Of a DNA stretch of 64,000 bases, positions 12,006-21,890 are shown one piece after another (position 1 is the first letter of the stretch; each line of letters begins with the position of its first letter). The notes under the pieces were generated by a model, which searched no databases, was not told where the DNA came from, and saw only the letters and a program-made list of their open reading frames with translations. Both the position numbers and the translations under genes were made by a program. The stretch is from assembly GCA_963930655.1 (NCBI GenBank), contig OZ005621.1, positions 11,271,001 through 11,335,000 of the forward strand. Direction: 5' to 3'. This DNA is from Myrica gale (taxonomy: Eukaryota > Streptophyta > Magnoliopsida > Fagales > Myricaceae).

Positions 12006-12682
12006 GGGTTAATTACAAAAAAATCCCCACGAACTTGTATGTCATTCTCAATTACCCCCTGAACAAAAAATCATTGCAACTGGACCCCATGAATTACGCG
12101 GCGCGTTGCAATTCGGCTTTTCACTGTAATCTCGCGTTAAAGCTCACGTTTTCTGTCCCAGAGCACGTGAACTTACGAGAATACCCCCGTGCCATAACTT
12201 GTCTTCTAAATGCGATGCGTTTTGAACAAGTCGAGCCTAACCACGAATTTTCGGCTGTTTTCCCCCCGTGCCCTAACCAAAATTGCGCGTTTTGGTTGCG
12301 TTTGTCAAAAACGCCCAACTCCGGTCGGACTTTCTCTCATTTGCGTTTGAAATCATCTCGGTCTGAAGAACGCCTTCATGGTTTCGCGAATCTCCCAGAG
12401 CAAAAAAGACACATTTCGTTGATGTTGAACTCATCTCCGTCTGAAGGTATGTTGTTTACACTTTTTTCGCCCAAATGGTATGCTATTGCTCTTCTTATAG
12501 TAGTTTTGCAAATGGGTCGGTGTGTTGGGTCAATGGACCACTGAAATGGCTTTTAGTATTCCTTCTGATCGTTTAGCTTAGATATAAGTGTGAGTGGGTG
12601 AGGGGGGACCATAGAATAGAGTCTTGATTTTTCATTTTTCGTGGGATCTGAGGTGAATAAGGGGGACCACACGTGAAGCTTA
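12006..12682 (+). repeat. Left terminal inverted repeat of the MULE
   Basis: It aligns over its full length with the reverse complement of 20641-21328, from GGGTTAATTAC to the ACCACACG..GAAGCTTA inner edge. The open frame through it (12035-12544) is not matched by an equally open frame in the other TIR and is treated as non-coding. As in other MULEs it probably holds the promoter of the adjacent inward gene. Confidence 0.9.
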
Positions 12683-12848
12683 AAATCAAAATCAAATTGG
12701 TTTGGGAAAATTATTTGTAGTCTGTAACATGAGATTAAATGCTTTAGTTAGGTCTAACATCTTATATCAGTAATTATTTCGTTATTTTCAAATTGAGATT
12801 AAGTGTGTTATGCTGCTGCTTATTCGGGATTGTGTTCTATCAGATTAA

Positions 12849-13343
12849 GTGATGTCCACTTCCAATAGTGGTTCGAGCTCTTGGGTTACAGACAGTGGGG
12901 CAAATTCTGGCAGCCTTCAATGTTTCTGCGGATTCACAACTTACTTGAACACGTCATACACGGAGCACAATTTTGGACGTCGATTTTATAGTTGTCCGAA
13001 CTATAAGATCAAACGCGAGTGTGGATTTTTTGCTTGGTTTGATCCTCCGATGTGTGAACATGGGAAGAGGTTGTTGAAACGCATGCGAGATAGGCAAAAA
13101 CGTCTAAAGGTCGACGAGAAGAACATTGAAATCTTAAAGGAGGACATGGAAAGCTTGAAGGAGGACAATGAAAGCCATATAGAGAAGATTGGGAGGCTGA
13201 AAAAGGATAAGCAAAGCCTGAAAAAGGAGAACGAAAACCTGAAGAAGACTACTGAAAATTATGGCACTGTTGTAATTAAATATAAGCTCGTTGTGTTTGT
13301 TTTGTGCATTATGTTACTAGTTATGGGGCTTTTGATGTTGTAG
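12849..13343 (+). CDS. GRF-type zinc-finger, coiled-coil, membrane-anchored protein carried by the MULE
   Basis: A complete single-exon frame of 164 aa starts 167 bp inside the left TIR. Residues 25-65 match the GRF zinc finger: CxCG at 25-28, then NFGRRFYSCP (41-50), then CGFFAWFD (58-65). C25, C27, C49 and C58 are the likely zinc ligands. Residues ~75-140 are rich in Lys/Glu with heptad-like Leu/Ile spacing (repeated LKEDxESLK-type units), a coiled coil. Residues ~145-164 are a hydrophobic segment at the extreme C-terminus, a probable tail anchor. This architecture resembles small plant At4g04775-like proteins of unknown function. GRF fingers in other proteins bind single-stranded or branched nucleic acid; no function is known here. 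The second ATG gives almost the same product. The position and inward direction match that of mudrB in MuDR, but there is no evident sequence relation. Confidence 0.85.
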   Translation: MMSTSNSGSSSWVTDSGANSGSLQCFCGFTTYLNTSYTEHNFGRRFYSCPNYKIKRECGFFAWFDPPMCEHGKRLLKRMRDRQKRLKVDEKNIEILKEDMESLKEDNESHIEKIGRLKKDKQSLKKENENLKKTTENYGTVVIKYKLVVFVLCIMLLVMGLLML

Positions 13344-14029
13344 ACCTGGGACCCTAATTTTTGTAGTACTCATGTCCTTTTGATTGTGTAATTTCACATG
13401 TGACCTATGTTAGTAGTTGATGGTCAGGTTTGATGTAACTTGCTTCCTTTATGGTTAACATTATGTTTGTCTTTTGTAACTAAGTTTGAAATGTGACAAA
13501 CAATTTGTCATAGGGTGCTGGTGCTTCATTCTTGTCTATTACCAAAATCAAAACATAAAGAATGTGTTATATTACACTTCGGTTATATCCTCAAATTGTT
13601 ATATTAACTACCAACTTATTTGACCTAAAAAAACTGCTATATAACGTCTCAATTAAGAACCTTTTGTACCTGTTTTAATTGCAAACAACACACTGCCTTA
13701 GAAAAATATTCATCCTTTGCATGAAACAGTTTCATTGAAACATCCTACTGGTTGAGCCCAAAACATCAAATACATCGAAATGGCTGAACCATTAACTACA
13801 ATATCCATAGTGACAGAAACGCATAAATACAACCAAATACAGACCTCGGGTCCATCATATGCACTTTAGCCCAAAACAAATACACTTCAGCCCAAAACAT
13901 CAATTACATCCCAAAACAGAAATGGCAGCCCAACAAATACAGCCCAAAACATCCATACAGCCCAACCATTACATACAGCTCAAAAAATCCACTATACATA
14001 TGTCCAACAATGTCTACAAAATCACTTCT
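13344..14029. other. Non-coding MULE interior between its convergent genes
   Basis: This is the likely 3' UTR and terminator space of the GRF gene and, from the other side, of the transposase. Near 13860-13990 there are repeated CAGCCCAAAACAT-like words. No gene is seen. Confidence 0.5.
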
Positions 14030-14562
14030 TTCTCAGCCCGCTATCATCCCCCTTCCCCTTCGTCGTCTTCGTCTTCCTCGAGTCATCAATTGAATCTGTC
14101 TTCCGTTTCCCCTCCCCCTTTCGTTGTTTTCCATTTTCCTTCTCAATTACTTCACTGGTCTGATCCGTTTGTGACCCGACAACGGGATTTGTAAGGTCAA
14201 TGAAGAGTTGTCGGGGAAGCCCTATGGTTCGTGTCACTCCTTTTAAACGATCTAAGCTTCGGGTTGCTTCTGCTTCTTCCCCAAGTAGGGGGCAGCGCAA
14301 TGCCAGCGTATGTATTTGGAACCTGCAGAAATGTAAATAATTTATGTGCAAACAGCTTGATACAAACTGAAACGGAAAATGACAATAAAACACTTACAAT
14401 ATATGTCATAGCCGAAGCAACCACGTGGGATGATCCAGCTTGTGATGCGGGAAACTGTTATAGCTTTCGTATTAGTAAAAAATCACTTAAATAAATAAAC
14501 TAAATTAAATTAATTGTATAGACCTCGGGTGGACTAGTTTGGGGCTGCTTCTCTGGGGCATT

Positions 14563-14609
14563 CTTCTTCTTCTTCTTCTTCTTCTTCTTCTTCTTCTTCT
14601 TCTTCTTGC
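14563..14609. repeat. (TTC)n microsatellite in the transposase zinc-knuckle region
   Basis: An uninterrupted triplet run encodes about 15 Lys on the minus strand, directly after the CCHC knuckle. It keeps the frame. Confidence 0.9.
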
Positions 14610-17600
14610 ATCCCTTAGCATTGTGCCCTTCCACGCCACACTTGGAGCACTTGATGACAGTTTCAACCCGACTGAGCCTAATACGACTCTTGGGCTCATC
14701 TGTGCCCCTCTTCCTTAACTTCTTTGGCCTTCCCGGCTGCACCCGTACTTCTGGAGGTACAATAGGATCTTGTGGTGCCCATTCCCATTGTTCTTCATTT
14801 GGCATTGGGTTAATCATAGGCTCATATGCCTTCATATTTGTCTTCACGCTGTAGTAGTTGTCAACGTAATTCTCGGGCTTCCCCCCATCTAACAATATTG
14901 TTGAAATGGCATGGGCGCAAGGTATGTCCGTCAGGTCCCATCGTCTACATCCGCATGTCCTCTCTTTGAGGTTTACAACGTACTGTCTCCGTTTGTGCTC
15001 CACCTCAAATAACCAATTCCCAGCGTATGTGGAAATACAATCACTTAACTCGACGCCATTTCTATCAAGCTTCTTCAGGATAGTTGGACACAGCCTCTAA
15101 TCCATCCTTGCATCCTTTCCCTCTTCATTTGATACCTCCGCATTAGCTTCTTTCTAATACACTCCATCATTGTGATGATGGGTTTATCACGTGCCTCCAT
15201 GATATAGGCGTTGAAACACTCTGAGAGGTTGTTCACGAGGAGATCTGACTTCGAGTAAGAGGGAAAATGGATCCTTGTCCATAGCCCTGGGTCAACCTTC
15301 ATCAGCCAATTGAATGCATCTTCACCCAGTGCTTTGAGTGTCATCATTTCACTCTGAAATTCAGCAACCATGTATGCTAAGGCTGCTGCCCAGAGACAAT
15401 CCTTCAGTAACTGTCCACGATGCCCTTCATCCCTAAAATTTCCATACAGGTGACATACGCAAATTCGGTGGTCAGTTGTAGGAATGACTTCATTGAAACT
15501 TGGAATGAGGCCCTGCAATGTCAAGTGGGTTCGTTTCAGCTAATTCTAATGTCAAGTGGGTTCATTAATATGTAAGATGAACAATTAAATCCTTATTTGA
15601 TAAACTAAATTGGAAATGGACAGTTGAAGATTAAAGTAGTTACCTTTTGGTGATCTGAGATAAATATCCAGCCGTGTGGGAGATTGGGCCCAAGATCGGA
15701 TACTGGGGTGTGAAGAAACCATGACCAGCTATCCTTTAGCTCCGCCTCCACAGCAGCAAGGGCAATGGGATATATATTGCCATTGCCATCTCGGCCAACA
15801 ACTACTAATAATTGACCCTTGTAAGGGCCTTTCAAGAAACAACCGTCAACGCCAATTAGTGGCCTGCAACCAGTCTTGAAACCATCACGCATGGCGGCCA
15901 TCGAAAAATACATACGCTGAAACGATGGTTGCATCTCCCTGACCGACCTCTGAACCCTCAAAATTACACTAGAGCCCGGGTTCATACGCAACAACGTTGC
16001 ACAGTAGTCTCACAGTCTAGCGTACTGTTGTCTATGCATCCCCATATCTCCGTAGTTGCTCGTTTTTTGCCCTATACAGCTTGCACCGACTAACGTCAAC
16101 TTTCCATGCTCGCTTCATCTCTTCTATTGCACAGTAGTCTTATTTCATTTTGCTATTTACTCTATGTAATTGTTTTTGGATTTAAATTCAAGGGGCTAGT
16201 GTTTGGCCAATGTAAGATATTAAACTAATTATGGTATTTTGAATTATAAGTTTTCCTTAAGTATTTCATTATGTTGTGAAATCATGTTAGTATAATTTGA
16301 TATATTCAACATGGCCGAAATTCTCTAAGGTAGATTTTCCTTATGAATTAATTTTCCATTGGCCTATTATTATGCCACAATGATTTACTAAATTAATGCC
16401 AAGAATATTGGGGAGTATTTTAATTCTTATTGATTCCTGAAATTCTTTAAGTAAAATTTATTACATATTGATCTATGGTTGTGAAATCTTATGTTAGTGT
16501 ATGTAAATTACTCCATGTCTTTATTATGTAACTTTAATCTCCATTAGGTGGCCTTAAGCCTTATTAGGAGAACTAAGCGATAAGTTAGTGTGCTTATAGA
16601 GTAGTTTAATAGAGATACGTTGGTGAGCTTATAAAGTAGTCCATGATAAGAGAGAAAAGCAAAATGAAAGTCATGAGAAGAGTGTAGAGTTCACGTGAAT
16701 GGCAAGAAGGGAGAGAAAAGTAGATTGAAAAAGGTGATGTGGTTGAAGGCTCTAGGGGATGTGATGGTTGGCTAAAAAGAGGAGATGTGATGCAAGATGA
16801 AAATTTATGAGAGTGGGGAGAGGAATCACGTGAGAATTGGATTGGAGGCAAAGAATTGGAAAGGTAGAGGAGACAAGCACTTAAATGCACTAACATGTCA
16901 CATGGACTGAAGCATCACTTCACTTCACTAGACCGAATCACTCACCACTTCAGCTCATCTTCTCTCTTTGGCCAAGAACCCTCTTCACTTCTTCAAAGCT
17001 TCTCCTTTCTCTTCTTCATGCCATTTCTAGCAATCCATCCTCCACATATCATTTACAGCCTTATATCAGCACCTTGCTTGCTCCCATCTTAACCCATTTA
17101 AGCCACACAAGAGAGAAACCGAGAGTTGGAGCAGAAGGAGAAGTTTGAACCGATTAGTAAGAAGCTGAAATCCTAGGAAGAGAGGAGGTAAAGGATCTGA
17201 TTTCCTTTCATGTTCATCTCTTCTCTTTTCTTTCTTAGATTTCTGACCATATGTATCTTAATGCTAGGTGTTTTTTTTGCCATCACTAGTGATCAGCCTC
17301 AAGGTAAGCTAGGGTTTGGTTTTCTCAAAGGAAAATGCTTGTTGTTTTGGCCGAATAAGCTTGTTCTTTTTGTGTTCATTCTCTCTTTGAATATGCTTGA
17401 ATAATAGATCTGATCTAGGTTGGGATTGTTGATGTTGTTGCTGTTGGAGGAAGAGTTTAAGCCACGATTTTAGGCTATGGTGTTGTGAAAGGATTAGGCC
17501 GGGTTGATAGAGGAAGTGGTAGTGTAGTTGTTGTTGGATTATTATCATGCATGTGCAATGAGATTAGATAGGAAATGATGCATGCAGGTGATGCTTGTTG

Positions 17601-17845
17601 TGGCCAATTGGAGTGTTGGTAGTGATCTTGGTTTTTGCTCTTAAAGTACAATATCAATCGTGATCTTGCTATGTTATGACCATGGGTTAGATTAGATAGG
17701 AATTTGAACAATGTGGCTTGTAGATTGAATAGTCATGAAATGAATTGTGTGGATTTGATATTGGTCAAAAGAATCAAGTTAGAAACCATGTTTAAGATGT
17801 TGGAATAAGGAGTTATTAGTGACCTTTTTTAGGCATCATCACGCT

Positions 17846-18108
17846 TGACCAGCGCTCGACAGGTGCTCGAGTCGAGCTGTCTTAAGGAAAATGTAAGACA
17901 GAGTCGTGCCGCTTAACCAGCGCTCGACCGGTGCTCGAGCCGCCTTAAGGAAAATGTTGGACAGAGTCGTGCCGCTTGACCAGCGCTCGACAAGTGCTCG
18001 AATGGCCTTGGAAGTTTTCATACAGAGACTTGGTGCTCAACCGCCGCTCGAGCGAGAATAGATGAAAATTGGACAGAGACTTGGCGCTCGACAAGCGCTC
18101 GAGCGGGA
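17846..18108. repeat. GCGCTCGAC/GTGCTCGAG repeats in the gypsy LTR
   Basis: Four to five imperfect copies of a ~60-65 bp unit each contain an AGCGCTCGAC half and a GTGCTCGAG half with GACAGAGTCGTGCCGC or GACAGAGACTTGG spacers. The halves are near-palindromic, so the array could form hairpins. Confidence 0.8.
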
Positions 18109-18884
18109 CCTGTTAAATTTCAGAAATGTTTAATTTTGAGTTCCTATTGAAGACTTGTGAAACCCTAACATTGAGGCTAGTTGACCAAACTTAGTTATGA
18201 AGTTATTGAGGTTAGGATGGCGATAATTCGATAAACATTAGTTCAGGCATGGTATGATGTTAAGTATTGAATAAGGGATATTAAGCTAGACGAATTATAG
18301 GTTGTTGATTTGGCTTGAGATTCTTAGCATGAGTTGTTGTTGCTGAATTTCACGAATAGGCTTGAAATCAATGATGTCAATGGGAAGAATCAATGTACTT
18401 AGTTGATTGAGTGAATTGCATAGTGGTCCCTTTAGCAACCGTATTGGAGATGTTTGATGCTTATGTTTAATTGTCTTTCTTCAATTGTTTTACGAAAACT
18501 AGTTAAAGTAATATTTTGTAAATGAAATCATATTTCAAAGATATGTACTTTTGGAAAACCGAGAACACTTAGAAGTATTTGTTTGTTTGTTTGATTAGTT
18601 CACTAAACATTATGTAACGTATGTAACTCGCTTGTAGGCGAAGCACCATCTGAATATCAAGAGAAGCAAGGTAAGTGGAAGTAAGTAGAAACTTACACTT
18701 TTACGAAAACTTGAATGATACACATCATAGTTTATCATGAACAAGCATAGCATCATAAGCAAACATGACATGACACGAACATTTGCATGATTTCTAAAAG
18801 AAGTTTTTATGCAAATGATGTATGAAAGTTTTATGATAAGTCAAGTTAAGTTAAGGGCTCTGGTCGGTACCGTACCATCAAGAA

Positions 18885-19040
18885 GGACACCTATACCGAA
18901 GGAAGAATGCGAGAAGGATGGGTGATCCTAGAGGTAAATGCAACCACACTGAAGGACGAATGCGAGAAGGTGTGGACCTCCAAGGGTCGTGTCTAGCCTC
19001 ATTGAAGGACGAATGCGAGAAGGTGGGCTAGCTCGACCAG
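18885..19040. repeat. GAAGGACGAATGCGAGAAGG repeats in the gypsy LTR
   Basis: Three diverged copies of a ~65-bp unit are centred on GAAGRACGAATGCGAGAAGG-like cores at about 18898, 18950 and 19003. Confidence 0.8.
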
Positions 19041-20640
19041 ATGTAATGTCTTCAAGGGGAATAGGAGACGGTTCCAACGGGAACGCACAACCCTGACTTC
19101 AGGGGTAAATGGAGCGTATGTAGCCCACAAGTCAATAGAAGAATATTTTTCAAGGACCATGTGTCATTTTAAGTACAAGAACATGTTTTCAAGTTCATGA
19201 GCATGTGCATGCCCATTAAGCATGCATGCACATCAAGATTTACGTTTCCTCATGATTTTCATGTTCATGTCATAAGCTCATGTTTATAAGTTTACGTTTT
19301 CCCTTACTGAGTCTTTTGACTCACAGTTTTCAAAAATGTATCATTCCAGATGTTTAAGGTGAAGGAAGTCAGGAAGACTACCTGTCTTGAGAGAGAAGAC
19401 CTTTATGTATTTTGTTGTTGTGATTTGACCTTTGTAATCTGTCACTTAAGAAATGTATAGTTATATGAGATGTAATTAAGAAACTACTCGTCTTTTGAAG
19501 TCTATTATGAAGTTAGTCATGATGAGTTCTTTGGCCCGTCTCTCTCGATTCTATTCCGCCGTATGTATGGTTAAGTTCGCTGGGGCTTTCCCTCGGGATT
19601 GCTTCGCGACTGTCACTGTCCCTACGGGATTGCGTTCGGGGCGTGACATTCTTCGTAATCTTCAGCAACTTCTTTCCCTTTCCCATTATCAGCTTTGTTC
19701 GTGGCCCCTTTCTTAACCACGGGCAGCTTAAGTCGTTTCCTTTGTTGTTGTTGTTGTTGTTGTTGGGCAGCTTCATCTCCAAAGCCAACCAAGTACAAAA
19801 TAATTGTATTATGACCCGTATGACAGGTCACCAACTCCAACACGTCCACATCTGACGATATCAGCACCAACCCTTCGTCAAGTGACTTTGCTGGATGAGC
19901 GTAGTACATCAAGTCACCCTGAGTATATCCGTACTCAGTACATAAAGCTTCAAGCTCAAAGAATGAGAGCAAGTCCATATCCCAAGGCTCATGGTGCAAC
20001 GCAGTCTTGCCTCCAATGTACTCAGTGCTGGGCATCCTCTGAAACCGTCCCACGTAGTTTACCTCGAACAACACAAATTCGGTTGTCATTGGTACTGATC
20101 CTGCAGAGTTATAAAACAAAGCAAAAACATACGTTAAATAAACTAACAGTATAAGAAATGACAATAAACTAAACAATAATGGCAACAAACTAACACCAAG
20201 CTTCATCTAAACATGAATGACAATAAACTGACTTTCAAATAGACTCAACCAAAGGTTGCAAGTAGGTCAAACAACTCTTCTAAGATGCAGAATGCACAAT
20301 GCATTACCTAAGATGTATAGAATAATAGAAGTGGACTTCACTAAAAGCAACTACATAAATTATCTCTACATTGTTTGCAATTACAAAAACTTTAGTGACC
20401 AACAGAATCAATATACCTTAACTTTGACCTAGCAGTTAGCATAATTTGACTCAAAACCCTTGGTAACGTATCAGTTAGCAAAATTTCACTCAAAGGTAAT
20501 AATATATGTTCGTTGGATAACGTGGAATGCCAAAACTTTTATATTATACTTCACATAGACAAAAACATATAAGGATAATCACATAGACATACTATGGCAG
20601 ACACAAACAAAAGAGAACGTGCGTTTAAAAACTGAAGCAA

Positions 20641-21328
20641 TAAGCTTCCCGTGTGGTCCCTCTCATTCACCTCAGATCCCACGAAAAAATGAAAAATCAA
20701 GACTCTATTCTATGGTCCCCCCTCACCCACTCAGTAATAATCTTCGTGTGGTCCCCCCTCACCCACTCACACTTATATCTAAGCTAAACGATCGGGATAA
20801 TACAAAAAGCCATTTCAGTGGTCCACTAACCCAACACATCGAGCCATTCGTAAAACTACTATAAGAAGAGCAATAGCATACCATTTGGGCGAAAAAAGTG
20901 TAAACAACATACCTTCAAACAGAGATGAGTTCAACAACAACGAAATGTGTCTTTTTTGCTCTGGGAGATTCGCGAAACCACGAAGGCGTTCTTCAGACCG
21001 AGATGATTTCAGATGCATATGGGTTTGTCTTCGGTGGGAGATTCGCAGTTTTGGTTAGGGCACGGGGGGGGGGGAACAACAGAAAATTCGTGGTTAAGCT
21101 CGACTTGTTCAAAACGCACCGCACTTAAAAGACAATTTATGGCACGAAGGTATTCTCGTAAGTTCACGTGCTCTGGGGACGGAAAACGTGAGCTTTAACG
21201 AGAGATTACAGTGAAAAGCCGAATTGCAACGCGCCACGTAATTCATGGGGCCCAGTTGCAACGATTTTTTGTTTAGGGGGTAATTGAGAATGACATATAA
21301 GTTCGTGGGGATTTTTTGTAATTAACCC
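20641..21328 (-). repeat. Right terminal inverted repeat of the MULE
   Basis: Reverse complement of the left TIR. It carries a small internal duplication of the GTCCCCCCTCACCCACTCA unit near 20715-20767 and a G-run at about 21064. It is the probable promoter region of the transposase on the minus strand. Confidence 0.9.
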
Positions 21329-21337
21329 AAAAATAAA

Positions 21338-21890
21338 TTATACAATTCTATGATGGAGTTGATTTGGTAGAAATAAAATGAAAATGGAGGGTACTTTGCT
21401 TGGATAGCAATGCATTTCAAGCGAGGACCAACACTTTTGACTCTCTTTTCAACCCATCAACGGAAAGCCTTGTAGACTTATTTTAAAGATTAGGTAAAGT
21501 GTATTTGTCAACAGAGGTACGAAGATATTAGTTTCTTGAGAAGGGAATAAGGTTTAAGTAATATATATAACCCACGGAGCGGTAGAGGTACTTTTTTTTG
21601 TTTGTGAGTAACGGATCTGGTAGTGTTTGGTAATCCATCAACTCTATTTATAGTGCACTAAACAGCTCCGGCACTGGTAGTGTTTGGTAAACCTATCCAC
21701 CTTTACGAAGTCACCTATGGAGGGCGGCATTGAACTTCAAGACGCGGTTAACACGCATTCAACTTAGAAGACAAATATTACGAGAATATGAACGTATATT
21801 AAGAGTCTTCTATGGAGTTCATCTCACGCATGGGTGGCTTACCTTGTCCTATACACACACAAAAATAGAAATAGCATAAAATAAAACATC
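21338..21890. other. 3' flank of the glyoxalase II gene
   Basis: Between the MULE and the stop codon of the glyoxalase II gene. It should contain the 3' UTR. The phrase GGTAGTGTTTGGTAA occurs twice (about 21620 and 21677), marking a short ~57-bp imperfect repeat. No gene is seen. Confidence 0.5.

Larger units (their letters stand above)
16130..19648 (+). mobile_element. Solo Ty3/gypsy-type LTR inside the MULE transposase
   Basis: A ~3.5-kb stretch without retroelement proteins ends in GGGGCGTGACA, a typical 3' end of large plant gypsy (Tekay/Del-like) LTRs. It contains the GGTCGGTACCGTACC and GAAGGACGAATGCGAGAAGG motifs seen in such LTRs. The right edge is sharp at 19648, where the transposase frame resumes. 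The left edge is unclear (16127-16165): no good TG start and no convincing 5-bp duplication pair (right flank TTCTT, left flank TTCTA or CTTCT). The left edge also carries a 14-bp copy of transposase sequence from 15997-16010. The absence of clean duplications suggests recombination or deletion at this site. Confidence 0.75.
14030..20089 (-). pseudogene. MURA-like MULE transposase, broken and split by an LTR
   Basis: The minus-strand pieces are, in order: 20089-19649, an N-terminal PB1-like module (MTTEFVLFEVNYVGRF, STEYIGGKTALH) ending in a poly-Gln tract; then ~16125-15643 with YRAKN, the MULE transposase core GVDGCFLKGPYKGQL (first catalytic Asp) and FISDHQ (second Asp); a GT..AG intron at 15642-15509; then 15508-14500 with CVCHLYGNF (C..H), LSECFN (probable catalytic Glu region), a SWIM zinc finger (CGCRRWDLTDIPCAHA) and a zinc knuckle (CSKCGVEGHNAKGC) followed by a (TTC)n-encoded poly-Lys run. 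A likely further C-terminal exon is near 14345-14030. Lesions are stops and a frameshift at ~16010-16045, a frameshift at ~15090, the LTR, and absence of the MuDR DNA-binding module expected between the first two pieces. It cannot encode active transposase. Confidence 0.88.
12006..21328. mobile_element. Mutator-like element (MULE) with long TIRs and two inward-facing genes
   Basis: The ends are GGGTTAATTAC at 12006 and its reverse complement ending at 21328. They are flanked by 9-bp copies AAAAATAGA (11997-12005) and AAAAATAAA (21329-21337), 8 of 9 identical, the duplication length of Mutator transposition. Terminal inverted repeats are about 680 bp and still very similar. Inside are a MURA-type transposase relic read leftward from the right TIR and a GRF zinc-finger gene read rightward from the left TIR. 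A ~3.5-kb gypsy LTR at about 16130-19648 is a later insertion, so the original element was roughly 5.8 kb. It sits between the HSD/D promoter and the 3' end of the glyoxalase II gene. Confidence 0.92.

Noticed and set aside
12035..12544. 169-aa open frame on the plus strand
   Set aside because: It lies within the MULE TIR, is not kept open in the other TIR and shows no domain; treated as non-coding TIR sequence.
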